From NCBI RefSeq assembly GCF_022965805.1, contig NC_133110.1, positions 29,694,668-29,758,667 on the forward strand: DNA of 64,000 nucleotides, given 5' to 3'. Position 1 is the stretch's first letter. Each line of letters opens with the position of its first letter. Of the stretch, positions 44,388 to 56,887 are shown piece by piece. Source of the stretch: Primulina eburnea. Lineage: Eukaryota; Streptophyta; Magnoliopsida; Lamiales; Gesneriaceae. Under the pieces are notes generated by a model, which worked only from the letters and a program-made list of their open reading frames with translations, did no database searches and was not told where the DNA came from. The position numbers and the translations under genes were made by a program.

Positions 44388-47300
44388 ATGCCTCCTAGAA
44401 GAGCAGCCGTACCTCTACGACCAGCAGCGCCAGAGCAGGGGAGTACATCCGGAGATCCTATGGATGTTACGGCGACCCCTATGGAGACGTTGCTGAAGCG
44501 ATTCCAATCCTTTCGACCTCCCACTTTAAAAGGTACCGAGAATGCCATCGAGTGCGAAAGTTGGCTTGAAGATATTGAGATGCTATTCGACTCGTTGGAG
44601 TACAGTGATGAGAAGAGGATCAAGCTAATTGGCCATCAATTGCAAGATATAGCAAAGAATTGGTGGTTGAACATTAGGAGAGCTTTAGAGCAGCGGGGTA
44701 CCGAAATTTCTTGGAAGGTATTCAAGACCGAGTTTTATCAGCGATTTTTCCCTGTATCCTACCGTAAAGATAAAGGCGCTGAATTCGCAAACCTGAGGCA
44801 AGGGCCATTGAACATTGAGGAGTACGTTGCTAAATTCTCTTCTTTGCTTCGTTTTGCACCCCATGTTTCAGGAAATGACGAGGCCATGGCGGATCAGTTT
44901 ATAAATGGCCTGAATCCAGATATCTTTACGTTAGTCAATACTGGGAGACCCGATAACTTCTCGGATGCATTGAATCGTGCCAAAGGAGCTGAAGCAGGAT
45001 TGCTTAGACAACGGAGTGCTCCGTATGTTGCACCAAGTCCAAGACCGCCACTACCTCCATCCCAAGTTCCTCCTCCTCGAGTCGAAAGTGGTGGTAGTGG
45101 TAGTGGACGCAAAGAACAGCTGAAGGCGAAGGGGAAACAGTTTAAAAGACCAGGGAGCAGTTCGTCGAGCTCCAGCGGATCAAAACAGAGTGGTTTTGAT
45201 CAAAGTTCAAGGTTTATCGGTGGTTATTGCAGTTCCTGTGGAGGAAAGCATGCGACTGAACAGTGTCAAGGGGTGACAGGGAGATGCAACTATTGCAGGC
45301 AACCAGGGCATTTTGCCAAAGTCTGTCCACAGAGAGGTGTACAGCAAGGCCAGAGTGGAAGAGCATCCGGTTCAGTACCTCAGTTTGAGCGGCAGGCATC
45401 GTCGGTTCACTCTTTTCAGCCTCCACCAGCACCGACTCCACCCAGAGGCCGAGGTAGTCAGACTGTGACTCAACCTCCGAGGCAACAGGCCCAAGTGTTT
45501 GCGTTGACAGAGGAGCAAGCACAAGATGCACCAGATGATGTTATAGCAGGTAACTGTCTCCTTTATGGTTATCCTGCTTATATCTTGATAGATACAGGTG
45601 CATCGCATACATTCATCTCAGAACGATTTGCATTGTTGCATTCATTGCCTGTTGAGTCGTTGTTAGACGTTGTGTCTATTAATTCTCCGTTGGGAAGTGG
45701 ATTAATATCTGTAACTACGGTTAGACATTGCATTCTACAGTTTGAGGGGCATGAGATTGACTTAGATTGTATAGTGTTGGGTCTAGCTGATTTTGATTGT
45801 ATAGTCGGTATTGACATGCTAACGAAGTACAGAGCCACCGTGGATTGTTTCCATAAGATTGTCAGATTCAGACCCGAGATGACAGACGAGTGGAAATTCT
45901 ACGGGAAGGGGTCCAGATCTCGGATTCCCTTGATTTCGGCTCTTACTATGAACAGACTATTACAGAAAGGAGCGGATGGTTTCTTTGTTTATGCTGTAGA
46001 TATGCAGAAGTCGAGCCCGGCATTGGCAGATCTGCCAGTAGTACGGGAATTTCCAGATATTTTTCCAGATGAGATCCCAGGATTACCTCCGGTTCGTGAG
46101 ATAGATTTCAGCATTGAACTTGCGCCAGGTACCGTACCTATTTCGAGAGCTCCATATAGGATGGCACCCATCGAACTCAAAGAATTGAAAGCACAATTAG
46201 AAGATCTTCTAGCCAAGGGATATATCAGACCTAGTGTATCTCCTTGGGGCGCTCCGGTGCTGTTCGTGCGAAAGAAAGATGGGTCGATGCGGTTGTGTAT
46301 CGATTACCGGCAGTTGAACAAGGCAACGATCAAGAATAAATATCCTTTGCCTAGGATCGATGACCTATTTGATCAGTTGCAGGGATCCTCGGTCTATTCT
46401 AAGATTGATTTACGTTCTGGTTATCATCAGCTCAGAGTTCGAGATATAGACATACCAAAGACAGCGTTTCGAACCAGGTATGGACATTACGAATTTATTG
46501 TCATGCCTTTTGGTTTAACAAATGCTCCTGCGGTATTTATGGGCTTGATGAACCAAGTGTTTCAGAGATATCTAGATGAATTTGTGATTGTCTTCATTGA
46601 TGACATTTTGGTGTATTCGAAGAACAGAAATGAGCATGCAGAGCATCTCAGAATTGTGTTGCAGACGTTGAGAAATGAGCGACTGTATGCTAAATTGTCA
46701 AAATGTGAGTTTTGGTTGAATAGAGTTGTCTTCTTAGGACATATCATTTCTGGAGATGGTATTTCTGTTGATCCAAGTAAAGTGGAAGCTGTGATCAGTT
46801 GGTCGAGACCAACTTCTGTACCAGAAATACGCAGTTTCATGGGCTTAGCCGGATATTACAGAAGATTTATCAAAGATTTCTCCAGTATTGCAAAACCAAT
46901 AACTCAATTAACACAAAAGAATGCACCATTTGTTTGGTCAGAGGAGTGTGAGTCTAGCTTTGTTGAATTGAAGAAAAGGCTGACCAGTGCTCCAGTATTG
47001 ACGATACCTTCAGGTACAGGTGATTTTGTTGTATATTGTGATGCTTCTCATAGAGGTTTGGGATGTGTTCTTATGCAGCGAGGTCATGTGATCGCATACG
47101 CCTCGAGACAATTGAAGCCACATGAAGTTCGATACCCCATTCATGATCTTGAATTGGCGGCTATCGTGTTTGCATTAAAGATTTGGCGTCATTATCTCTA
47201 TGGCGAGAAATTTGAGATCTTTTCCGATCACAAGAGCTTAAAGTACCTATTTTCTCAATCAGAATTGAATATGAGGCAACGTAGATGGCTAGATCTTCTG

Positions 47301-48923
47301 AAAGACTTTGACTGTGAAATCAAATATTATCCAGGTAAGTCAAATGCAGCAGCAGATGCCTTGAGTCGTAAGGTATGTTCATTGTCCTTATCGACGATAG
47401 GTGTTAACAAGTTAGTTGAAAATTGCTGTATGTCTGGATTAGAATTTGATACAGATAGTAAGCCACTACGACTCTTTACGATCCAAGTTGAGCCCAATTT
47501 GATTATGAGGATTAAGGAAGCACAAAAAACTGATCAGAATGTGCAAAGATCAATCCAAATGGTCAGATCAGGGCATGTATCAGAATATCAGGTACGAGAT
47601 CATGTGTTGTACGTGAATAACCGTCTAGTTGTGCCAGATGTTGCAGATTTGAGGCAGCAGATTCTGACAGAGGCACATTGTAGTCGGTTCAGCATTCATC
47701 CTGGTGGCAGGAAGATGTACAATGACTTGAAGACCCAATTCTGGTGGAAACAAATGAAGTCAGACATTGCCGAATTTGTGTCTAAATGCTTGAACTGCCA
47801 ACAGGTGAAGGCCGAGAGGAAGAAGCCGGGGGGTTTACTTCAGAGTTTATCCATTCCAGAATGGAAATGGGACCACATTTCCATGGATTTCGTGACGAAG
47901 TTACCTCGATCATCCAGAGGTTGCGATGCGATTTGGGTCATTATTGACAGATTGACCAAATCTGCTTGTTTCATCCCTTATAGAATGACGTATAGACAGG
48001 ATCAGATGGCGGAGATTTATATTCGTGAGGTAGTCAGATTGCATGGAGTGCCGAAGTCTATCGTATCAGATCGTGATCCACGATTCACTTCACACTTCTG
48101 GCACAGTTTACAGCAGGCGTTAGGTACGACCTTACACCTTAGCACTGCTTACCATCCTCAGACAGACGGACAGTCAGAACGGACTATCCAGACATTAGAG
48201 GATATGTTGAGAGCCGTCGTACTAGATTTTGGCATTAGTTGGCAAGATTCCCTACCTCTTTGCGAATTCTCGTACAATAATAGCTATCAGACGAGCATTG
48301 AGATGGCACCGTTTGAAGCTTTGTATGGCAAGAAGTGCAGATCTCCACTATATTGGGACGATGTTTCAGAAGTACCAGAACTTGGGCCAGATATGATTCG
48401 TGACATGACTGAGAAGGTAAAGATCATTCAGAAACGAATGAAGACAGCACAAGATCGACAAGCAAAGTACGCCAATATCAGACGTAGACCGTTAGTATTT
48501 GAGGCGGGAGATAGAGTGTTTTTAAAGATTTCTCCATTTAGAGGCGTTGTTCGATTTGGCAAACGCGGAAAACTCTCTCCTCGATACATTGGTCCTTACG
48601 AGATTCTTGAAAAGATTGGCGATCGAGCTTATCGACTTGCTCTTCCTCCTTCCTTATCCGGAATACATGACGTATTTCATGTATCAATGTTACGCAGATA
48701 TATGCCAGATGTTTCTCATGTTATTCAACCGAACGAAGCTGAACTTGATCACACCTTGAGCTATATAGAACGACCGATACAGATTCTTGATCGAAAGGAC
48801 AAACAGCTCAGAACGAAGACCATTCCACTTGTGAAAGTTCAGTGGAGTCGACATGGCATTGAGGAAGCGACGTGGGAAACGGAAGAAAACATGAGGCAGA
48901 AACACCCCGAGTTATTTATATGA
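44388..48923 (+). CDS. gag-pol: G Gag-Pol polyprotein, intact
   Basis: This uninterrupted frame encodes 1511 residues. Gag carries a Ser/Gly-rich stretch (about 250-270) and Cys-rich motifs CSSCGGKH (about 281) and [14 protein letters not shown] (300-313). The protease has LIDTGAS (Asp 402), RT has FIDD (Asp 738) and RNase H has YCDAS (Asp 885). Integrase has an HHCC finger and catalytic Asp 1167, Asp 1228 and Glu 1264 (DD35E). The tail (about 1464-1511, [16 protein letters not shown]) is chromodomain-like. It differs from the D-family protein mainly in Gag and at the N terminus ([10 protein letters not shown]). The first ATG, 251 bp after the LTR, is taken as the start. All catalytic residues I can check are present, so it may be autonomous. 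Confidence 0.95.
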   Translation: MPPRRAAVPLRPAAPEQGSTSGDPMDVTATPMETLLKRFQSFRPPTLKGTENAIECESWLEDIEMLFDSLEYSDEKRIKLIGHQLQDIAKNWWLNIRRALEQRGTEISWKVFKTEFYQRFFPVSYRKDKGAEFANLRQGPLNIEEYVAKFSSLLRFAPHVSGNDEAMADQFINGLNPDIFTLVNTGRPDNFSDALNRAKGAEAGLLRQRSAPYVAPSPRPPLPPSQVPPPRVESGGSGSGRKEQLKAKGKQFKRPGSSSSSSSGSKQSGFDQSSRFIGGYCSSCGGKHATEQCQGVTGRCNYCRQPGHFAKVCPQRGVQQGQSGRASGSVPQFERQASSVHSFQPPPAPTPPRGRGSQTVTQPPRQQAQVFALTEEQAQDAPDDVIAGNCLLYGYPAYILIDTGASHTFISERFALLHSLPVESLLDVVSINSPLGSGLISVTTVRHCILQFEGHEIDLDCIVLGLADFDCIVGIDMLTKYRATVDCFHKIVRFRPEMTDEWKFYGKGSRSRIPLISALTMNRLLQKGADGFFVYAVDMQKSSPALADLPVVREFPDIFPDEIPGLPPVREIDFSIELAPGTVPISRAPYRMAPIELKELKAQLEDLLAKGYIRPSVSPWGAPVLFVRKKDGSMRLCIDYRQLNKATIKNKYPLPRIDDLFDQLQGSSVYSKIDLRSGYHQLRVRDIDIPKTAFRTRYGHYEFIVMPFGLTNAPAVFMGLMNQVFQRYLDEFVIVFIDDILVYSKNRNEHAEHLRIVLQTLRNERLYAKLSKCEFWLNRVVFLGHIISGDGISVDPSKVEAVISWSRPTSVPEIRSFMGLAGYYRRFIKDFSSIAKPITQLTQKNAPFVWSEECESSFVELKKRLTSAPVLTIPSGTGDFVVYCDASHRGLGCVLMQRGHVIAYASRQLKPHEVRYPIHDLELAAIVFALKIWRHYLYGEKFEIFSDHKSLKYLFSQSELNMRQRRWLDLLKDFDCEIKYYPGKSNAAADALSRKVCSLSLSTIGVNKLVENCCMSGLEFDTDSKPLRLFTIQVEPNLIMRIKEAQKTDQNVQRSIQMVRSGHVSEYQVRDHVLYVNNRLVVPDVADLRQQILTEAHCSRFSIHPGGRKMYNDLKTQFWWKQMKSDIAEFVSKCLNCQQVKAERKKPGGLLQSLSIPEWKWDHISMDFVTKLPRSSRGCDAIWVIIDRLTKSACFIPYRMTYRQDQMAEIYIREVVRLHGVPKSIVSDRDPRFTSHFWHSLQQALGTTLHLSTAYHPQTDGQSERTIQTLEDMLRAVVLDFGISWQDSLPLCEFSYNNSYQTSIEMAPFEALYGKKCRSPLYWDDVSEVPELGPDMIRDMTEKVKIIQKRMKTAQDRQAKYANIRRRPLVFEAGDRVFLKISPFRGVVRFGKRGKLSPRYIGPYEILEKIGDRAYRLALPPSLSGIHDVFHVSMLRRYMPDVSHVIQPNEAELDHTLSYIERPIQILDRKDKQLRTKTIPLVKVQWSRHGIEEATWETEENMRQKHPELFI

Positions 48924-49007
48924 TATGAGTATGTATTCAGTTTAGATTATCAAACTGTTTTAGATACTTTGTATGGTTACTTCAGTTCGAGGACGAACTT
49001 CTGTCTT

Positions 49008-49020
49008 AGAGGGGGAGAAA
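49008..49020 (+). other. G polypurine tract
   Basis: AGAGGGGGAGAAA ends directly before the 3' LTR, 97 bp after the gag-pol stop region begins. Confidence 0.88.
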
Positions 49021-50576
49021 TGTAATGCCCAGAGCAATGATTGACATGTACGAATTCATAGATATGTTGTGAAGATTGTACATAACCATAAGAAATAAGA
49101 AATGATATCATATATGATTTTCAGTATGATTATGACTTGTTAGGACAGAAGTACTGTATTGGATTATGATTGAGAATATGATAGTGTTGATATCTATTGA
49201 GAATTAGATTGACCGGCATCGAGAATATTGGAGTATTTATATTTCGGTGAGACCGGAAGGACCGAACCGAGATCGGAACGTACGATCAGAGTTCGCACCG
49301 TCCGTTCGGAGTTCGGAGCGTCCGAGCCAGGTGGCTGGACACATGGATGGCATGCAATAGTTCGGATCGACCGATCGTAGTTCGGATCATCCGAGACAGT
49401 TGGCTGGAGACGTGGAAGACATGCAGGATTCGGAACGTCCGAAGTGAGTTCGGAGCGTCCGAAGTATGTCAGATCGGATCGTCCGAAGTAGATCGGATCT
49501 TCCGATCGTTGTCTATAAATAGAGGCGCGAGGTCTCAGTTTAGAGTCATTCCTACGAGGTCTCAGTAGAATTAGAAGTGTTAGAAAGTCATTTCTATTTC
49601 AGATTCATCTTCTCGACTGTGACAGCAATTCTACGACGGAAGGTATACTACATGCTTTGTTTTGGGGAATCACGACTCAAATGAGATCACATTTGAGTTT
49701 CCCAACTAAAATCACATACGAGTTTTATTGTTTATATCTTGATATAGGTATTATTATAGATTTGTTTATATGCAAATCTCGTTATGCTTTGTTTACAGAT
49801 CATGTTACATTGCATTAGATGTTTATTAGAACTTGTATTCAATTCCTATTATGCTTTGTTTACAGATCATGTTACATTGCATTAGATGATTATGCTTGTT
49901 TACAGATTTTGTATTCATGCATTAAGATAGGACAGTCTGGAGATCAGGCAGACTTCTAGACGTTCGGTTCTATCCCAGCTTAGGGGAAGATCACCCCCCT
50001 ATTGTAGACGTGGATACAGATCAGGCCGAAGTCTAGGAATAAGACGTACCGTCACCCCGATTGGGAGGGTAGGTGATAGATCGTCTTATTCACACCGGGA
50101 TCCCTAGATTTTTAGTCGAGTCGCATCTAGACATGATTAGGCTCGCATTTCATGATTTTATATGAATGACATTCATATCAGCATGTTTCATGTTTTATAG
50201 TATTTATATGCATGTTCACATGTTTATACTGGGATTTGTTCTCACCGGTTTTCCGGCTGTTGTTATGTCTGTATGTGTGCATAACAACAGGTGGGGCAGG
50301 ATTTGGGTCGAGACAGAGATGATCGTGTTAGCGTGGAAATCTCGGGCCTAGCAGATGGACCAGTAGTTGTCTTTTATTATGTACTGTCTTTTATTACTGG
50401 TTAGGGAAAACATACAGAATAATACATGTATTTGATGTTTGTATGTTGTATTTAAATAAAGAACTCATGCTCGTTTGTTTACATTAGATTTAAGGTAAAA
50501 AGCGAAAAATTGACCCACGTTTTTAATAACAATCCATTTAATCCCAAGAAAAAGAATTAGAGCCCGGGTCCCCACA
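49021..50576 (+). repeat. G 3' LTR
   Basis: This 1556-bp copy is almost identical to the 5' LTR (offset 6440). The array is at 49271-49507, the TATA box at 49514 and stem-loop 1 at 50037-50091. It is followed by the TSD GCGAC, where D2 gag resumes. Confidence 0.95.
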
Positions 50577-53500
50577 GCGACCAAAGTTGGAGTTGATGTT
50601 GCGACACTGAAGTGGTCAGAGTTCACTGACCTGTTCTATGACAAGTATTTCCCCGATGCACTTCGAGCGAGGAAGGTTACGGAGTTCTTAGAGCTTCGTC
50701 AGGGGAGCTTGGATGTTGGTGAGTACATTCTGAAGTTTGAGGAGGGTTGCTTGTTTGCTCCGTACATTACTTCCAATGACAAGGATAAAGGAGCTCATTT
50801 CATTCGAGGCCTTAGAGCTGAGATTCGTCGTGATATCAACATGTACAAGGCTGTTACTTTCAAGGAGATCGTGTCCAAAGCTTTGTTGGCCGAGCAGGAT
50901 GAGAAGGACATCGCCAGGGAGAGGCAAGAGAGGCATCAAGCTATTGCTCAGAGAGGCCAGGGTTCTAATCAGAGGGGCAGGGATCGTTTCAAGGGCAAGG
51001 GCAAGATGGAGCCGAGTCCTAGACCACCGCCAGTTCCAGTTGATCCCGAGAAGCCACTTTGTCCTAAGTGTGGCAAGCATCATAGGGGAGAGTGCAGACT
51101 TGGCACTCATACTTGTTATCGTTGTGGCACGGCAGGCCACGTTGCCAGAAATTGTCCACGAGGAGCTAGCCAAGGGAAGGTGCAGGGTCGTATCTTTGCG
51201 ATGACGAAGGAAGGTATTAATCATGATTCTTCATTGATCTCTAGTACTATTTTGATTTCAGGCAGAGTAGCTACGACTTTGATAGATACTGGAGCTACTC
51301 ATTCTTTTATGTCTGATTTGTTTTTGAGATCGTTGGGTATAGTTCTTTCTGTTCTTCCCCTCCAGCTTAGTGTTGTTTTGCCTTCGGGGGACGTGTTGTG
51401 CCCGACGTCGATTGTGTTTGCGTGCCCTGTTCGTATTGAGGAGCGAGTTGTCTTCGCTGATTTGATTGTTATTCCTATGGTTTCTTTCGATGTTATTCTT
51501 GGCATGGATTGGCTTTCGACTTACCGTGCAGTTATCGATTGTGTTGCTAAGAAGGTGACTTTTGCAGATGATGGCCAGGGAGGAGTTCTCGCCAGCTCAG
51601 GTACTTCGCTGGTCCTTCCTTTTATTTCTTGTCTTGAGGCTGAGAGATTGCTGTGTAGAGGTTGCGATGGGTTTCTTGCTTCTATTGTGGATGTGGATAG
51701 ACTGATTAAGTTGAATATAGATGATATTGATGTTGTGAGGGAGTTTGCTGATGTGTTTGAGGATGATGTTCCGGGTTTGCCGCCGGACAGAGATGTTGAG
51801 TTCGTTATCGATTTAGCTCCAGGTACGGTTCCTATCTCTAAGGCTCCGTACAGGATGGCCCCTACGGAGATGAAGGAGTTGAAGACTCAGTTGCAGGATC
51901 TTTTAGACAAGGATTTTATTCGTCCGAGTTCTTCGCCTTGGGGAGCTCCGGTTCTTTTTGTTAAGAAGAAGGATGGATCTTTGCGGCTGTGTATCGACTA
52001 GAGGGAGCTCAACAAAGTGACTGTCAAGAACAAGTATCCGTTGCCTCGGATAGATGATTTGTTTGATCAGCTCCATGGTGCCACTGTCTTTTCGAAGATT
52101 GATCTTCGGTCTGGCTACTATCAGTTGAAGGTTAGGGAGTCTGATATCCCTAAGACAGTGTTCCGGACCAGGTACGGTCACTACGAGTTTCTCGTGATGT
52201 CTTTTGGTTTGACCAATGCCCCTTCAGTCTTCATGGACCTGATGAACCGTGTGTTCAAGCCCTATCTGGATAGCTTCGTCATTGTCTTCATTGACGACAT
52301 CTTGATATATTCCAAGACCAGAGAGCTTCATGCAGAGCATCTCAGAGTTGTTCTTCAATTGCTGAGAGAGAAGAGGTTGTTTGCCAAGCTGAAGAAGTGT
52401 GAGTTTTGGCTGGATCAGATTTCTTTTCTAGGCCATGTTGTTTCGAGGGATGGCATTGCTGTTGATCCATTGAAGATAGAGGCGATTCAGAAATGGCCTA
52501 TTCCTACCACTGTCTCAGAGGTACGCAGTTTCCTTGGTTTGGCGGGTTATTATCGTCGTTTCATTTCAGATTTTTCCAAGATTGCCCTGCCATTGTCCAA
52601 TCTGACGAGGAAGACTGTGAAGTTCGAGTGGTCCATCGATTGCCAAAGTGCATTTCAGGAGTTGAAGGATAGATTGACGACAGCTCCTGTTCTTTCTTTG
52701 CCTAGTGGTTCTGAGGATTTTGTGGTCTATACTGATGCGTCGAAGAGAGGCCTTGGTGCAGTGCTGATGCAGCGAGGTAAGGTCATTGCTTATGCTTCTC
52801 GTCAGTTGAAAGACTATGAGAGGAATTATCCGACGCATGATTTGGAGCTAGCAGCTGTGGTTTTCGCCCTGAATATTTGGAGACATTACTTGTATGGCGA
52901 AAAGTGTGAGATCTTCACAGACCACAAGAGTTTGAAGTATCTGTTTTCTCAGAAAGAGCTCAATATGCGGCAGAGGTGGTGGTTAGAGCTTGTCAAAGAT
53001 TACGATGTGACTATCAGTTACCAACCAGGGAAGGCGAACGTTGTTGCTGATGCTTTGAGCCGCAAGTCGAGTTCTTCATTGAGTTCTTTGATTCAGAGGC
53101 CATTGTTGATGGATTTGCAGAGAGAGGAGATTGATCTGGTGATTCCAGGTACCATTGCTCGTCTTTCAGCGTTGGTTATTCGATCTACTTTGACGGACAG
53201 GATAAGTAGAGAGCAGACTGTCGATGTGCAGTTGCTAGAGTTGAGAGCTAGAGCTGAAGAGAGGGGTAATTCAGAGTTTGGTTTTAATGGTGATGGTTTG
53301 GTGACTTTCAGAGGCCGTATTTGTGTTCCTGTTGGCGATGATATTCAGCGAGATGTCTTGACAGAGGCTCATACCGCGCCTTATTCTATTCATCCAGGCA
53401 GTACGAAGATGTATCAGGATCTTCGTCGACTCTACTGGTGGCCAGGTATGAAGAAAGATATTGCTTTGTTCATTTCTCAGTGCCTTACTTGTCAGCAGGT

Positions 53501-54620
53501 GAAGATTGAGCACCAGAGACCTGCTGTGACATTGCTATCATTGCCGATTCCTCAGTGGAAGTGGGAGCATATTACGATGGATTTCGTGACTGGTCTTCCC
53601 AGAGTGCACAAAGGTTATAATTCCATTTGGGTCATTGTTGATCGATTGACCAAGTCGGCGCACTTTCTCCCAGTCAAGACGACGTACTCCATGAAGCAGT
53701 ATGCCGAGGATTATATTACAGAGATAGTTAGACTTCACGGTGTCCCTGTGTCGATCGTGTCTGATCGTGACCCCAGATTTACCTCCGAGTTTTGGAAGAG
53801 TCTGCACAGAGCTATGGGTTCTCGGTTAGCGTTCAGTACAGCTTATCACCCTCAGAGCGACGGTCAGTCAGAAAGAGTCATTCAGATTTTAGAGGACTTG
53901 CTCAGAGCTTGTACTATTGACTATTCTGGTAGCTGGGATTCTAAATTGCCACTTGTGGAGTTCACGTACAACAATAGCTACCAGGCGTCGATTGGGATGG
54001 CACCGTATGAGGCAATTTATGGCAAGAAGTGCAGATCGCCTTTGTTTTGGGATGAGGTTGGTGAGAGGAAGATGTTGGGTCCCGAGTTGGTCCAGCAGAC
54101 GGCCGATGTTGTTGCTGTGATCCGTGAGAGGATGAAGACAGCACAGTCCAGACAGAAGAGCTATGCAGATGTTCGTCGTAGGCCTTTGCAGTTCGAGGTT
54201 GGCGATCACGTGTTCTTGAAGATAGCACCTCTCAAGGGTGTGATGAGGTTTGGCAAGAAGGGCAAGTTGAGTCCGAGGTTTATTGGTCCATTTGAGATCT
54301 TGGACAGAGTTGGTGACAGAGCCTACAGATTAGCCCTACCGCCCGATCTTCATAGAGTCCATAATGTGTTTCACGTATCGATGCTCAGGAAGTATATTGC
54401 AGATCCTTCCCATGTTCTTCGCCACGAGCCATTGGACTTGACGCCGAGTTTTACTTACCAAGAGATTCCGATTCAGATTCTGGATCGCACAGTTAGAGTA
54501 TTGAGGAATAAAGAGATCGGCATCGTTAAAGTCCTTTGGAGGAACCATTTGATCGAAGAGGCTACGTGGGAACCAGAGGATGAGATGAGAGAGAAGTATC
54601 CTGAGTTGTTCGTGCAGTGA
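50577..54620 (+). pseudogene. gag-pol: D2 Gag-Pol, remainder, one nonsense codon
   Basis: The D2 frame resumes at GCGACC (50577) and matches D1 to the end. It has zinc motifs CPKCGKHHRGEC and CYRCGTAGHVARNC, protease [17 protein letters not shown], RNase [10 protein letters not shown], an integrase core with SDRDPRF and DGQSERV, and a chromodomain-like tail ending YPELFVQ. The only stop is TAG at 51999-52001 in the RT motif CIDYREL, where D1 has TAC, a single C-to-G change. Everything downstream is open to 54620. With G in gag as well, the copy is non-functional. Confidence 0.93.
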
Positions 54621-54647
54621 CGTCAATTTCGCGGACGAAATTCCTCT

Positions 54648-54660
54648 AAGGAGGGGAGAT
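54648..54660 (+). other. D2 polypurine tract
   Basis: AAGGAGGGGAGAT directly precedes the 3' LTR. Confidence 0.85.
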
Positions 54661-56276
54661 TGTAATAGCCGAGCCCGGTGTACGGTACGATTTAAGTTTC
54701 GTATGTTATTTGGGTTATGTGATTAGATGTTTAGAGTTGTGTTTTGGGCTATAGTAGTATTGGTTATTATTTTATTGAGGTGTTAGTTGGTGTTGATTGT
54801 TCGTTTCAGCGTTTCAGATCGATTTTAGTTGATTTAGTACTGTTCATTGTCGTGGCTTGAGTGCACCCGCGCTCTTAGAGGAGTGCCCCCGCGGTGTACT
54901 GTTCATCATTTTGGAATTTGAAGGCCGTGGCATCACCGCACCCGCGGCAGTGCAAGGACCGCACCCGCGGTGTGCACCTCACCCGCGGTAATTGCAGCAC
55001 CGCACCCGCGGTCTTCGTGCTTGGGAATTTTGTTGGAATGCCGTGAGCTTAGCGCACCCGCGGTGCTTGTGTGACCGCACCCGCGGTGTAAGTATGGGCG
55101 AGATATTTAGTTGCTTTTTGGGAGTTGTTGGCCATACCATACCTTATCTCCTTCTTCATTTCCGATTTTTCTCTCCATTTGCAAGGGTTTTCATCCATTT
55201 CTTTTGCTTCCTACCTTTGATTCTTGGAGTTATTTGGATTTCCGACTTGAGATCGACGTTCTCCTTGGTGCTAGGAAGCTTAGGTAAGTTTTTGGTGCGA
55301 TTCTAGCATGGTTTTTGGAGATGAGTTGTTATAGGGTGTTGTTATTGTTGGTTTAATGGGATATTTGACTTGTATTTTTGGATATAGAGTTGATTTTGGT
55401 GTTGTTTATGGATTATTGTTGTAGGTGGTGTACCAAGAGTATAGTTTGAAGGTGTTCTATTGGTTGTAAGTGGAATTTCATTCCTTTGCTCACATGATGT
55501 TATATGTATTGTGTTTTAAAGGTTTCAAAGTGATATTCCCTTCAATTGATTCATTGTTATGTATTAATTATATTGCTATGTTCATTGGAGACAATTGATG
55601 TCTCAATTATTGTTCAAAGGGAATACAAGAGAAAATAAGAGATTGCGAAACGACGGCTTTAAATGCTATTCAGAGTTCAAATGTTTTATTGGATTGATTT
55701 ATCATAGTCAGAGCATTGCATGCAATTAGATGATCATCGACCATAGGCTTTTATCCCTCACAGTTATCGATTTATATCGATGGGATATTTGCAACCACAG
55801 ACAGAGATACTATTGATATCAATCCAACCAGAGAAAAGAGAATACCATCTTATTGCTATCTATTGCTATTGCTATTGCTACAGTTATTGCTACAGTATTC
55901 ATGTTTCAGAGTTGATGGTATTTATGATTTCAAAGTCATGATTTACAGAGTATATTGTATCATTGCTATGTAGAGTTCCACTTGCTGAGATTTATTCTCA
56001 TTTCAGTTATTTCATGTGATGCAGATAAGAGTGACCGACCAGGACAGTGATCGTGGACGGGGGTCATATGCATACACCGTTGGAAGGAAGAATATTTTGC
56101 AAATATTTTGGGACATGATCATAAGAATGATTGTTTTGTATTTTGTATGTCATTTGAATGATCATGTGATTATTTTGTAAACATTTTTATGAAATGTATT
56201 TTGAAACTCCTTCCATATTTGAAATAAAATTTTAAATTCCGCTGTATTTTAATCGTTACGGGATAGAGGTGTCACA
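54661..56276 (+). repeat. D2 3' LTR
   Basis: This 1616-bp copy is equal in length to the 5' LTR (offset 14208) with about six substitutions by eye, several near 56054-56130. The inverted-repeat array is at 54860-55088. It is followed by the TSD TATTA. Confidence 0.95.
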
Positions 56277-56281
56277 TATTA

Positions 56282-56738
56282 TGTATTACTTGTTATCAAG
56301 GATATGACGTGTTGAGTCTTTAGACTCACTAGGTGTGATTGATGCAGGTGATTATGATAATAATGCTTATGGAGGTCTTAATGGTTGATCTGACTGGACT
56401 GAAGGTGCACATAACCGAGGATCGACGCTAGTTTCCGCACTAGTTATTATTTATGATTTTAAGTAATGTTAAAGATATTTTTACGTCTTTTATTTATGTT
56501 ATGAGAGATTTTAGAGAGGTTATAGTACGAGCTATACTTTTCAAATAATGTTTTTAGGTTGGTAAAATGTTTGAAGATTTTATGCTTTAAAATATTTTCC
56601 TTTGGATTTTTAAATGGCAGTTGGATGTTCATTTTTAAAATGATGTCAAAAATATTTTATGGTTCGGCCGATGCTAAGTGAGGTTTTAAAAAAAAAATTT
56701 CTAGTACTTCTTAAGAAAACGAATAAGCAGACGTTTCA
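56282..56738 (+). repeat. E solo LTR, last segment
   Basis: This is the end of E after D2, finishing AGCAGACGTTTCA. The next five bases, GTGCG (56739-56743), duplicate 29183-29187. No gene is seen. Confidence 0.82.
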
Positions 56739-56743
56739 GTGCG

Positions 56744-56887
56744 ACAAGAAGGTATAATTCATGTGAATTCGGGGAGATACAACTCGAATTAGAATTGATT
56801 CGAGTTTCCCAAAATCACATACTAGTTGTTGTTTATATTGTGTTACGTTTATGCTTTGTTTATAGATTTATATTCAAGCATTTAAGT
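56744..56887 (+). repeat. C2 3' LTR, second part
   Basis: This continues the C2 LTR after E (GACAAGAAGGTATAATTC...). It parallels about 22588-22782 of the C1 LTR. It is interrupted by H at 56888. TTAAG (56883-56887) is the likely TSD, with the partner copy outside the window. Confidence 0.85.

Larger units (their letters stand above)
42581..50576 (+). mobile_element. G: complete, very young gypsy chromovirus
   Basis: This 7996-bp element has a 5' LTR (42581-44136), primer site (44142-44153), intact gag-pol (44388-48923), polypurine tract (49008-49020) and 3' LTR (49021-50576). It is inserted in D2 gag with the TSD GCGAC (42575-42579 and 50577-50581). One extra A (42580) lies between the left TSD and the LTR. 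Comparing the LTRs by eye gives only two mismatches (43397/49837 and about 43670/50110). This is the youngest insertion in the window. Confidence 0.95.
40453..56276 (+). mobile_element. D2: gypsy chromovirus of the D family, split by G
   Basis: D2 is inserted in E with the TSD TATTA (40448-40452 and 56277-56281). It has a 5' LTR (40453-42068), primer site, gag (42200-42579), the G insertion (42581-50576), the rest of gag-pol (50577-54620), a polypurine tract and a 3' LTR (54661-56276). Without G it is about 7.8 kb, as D1. The LTRs are both 1616 bp with about six mismatches by eye. Confidence 0.95.
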
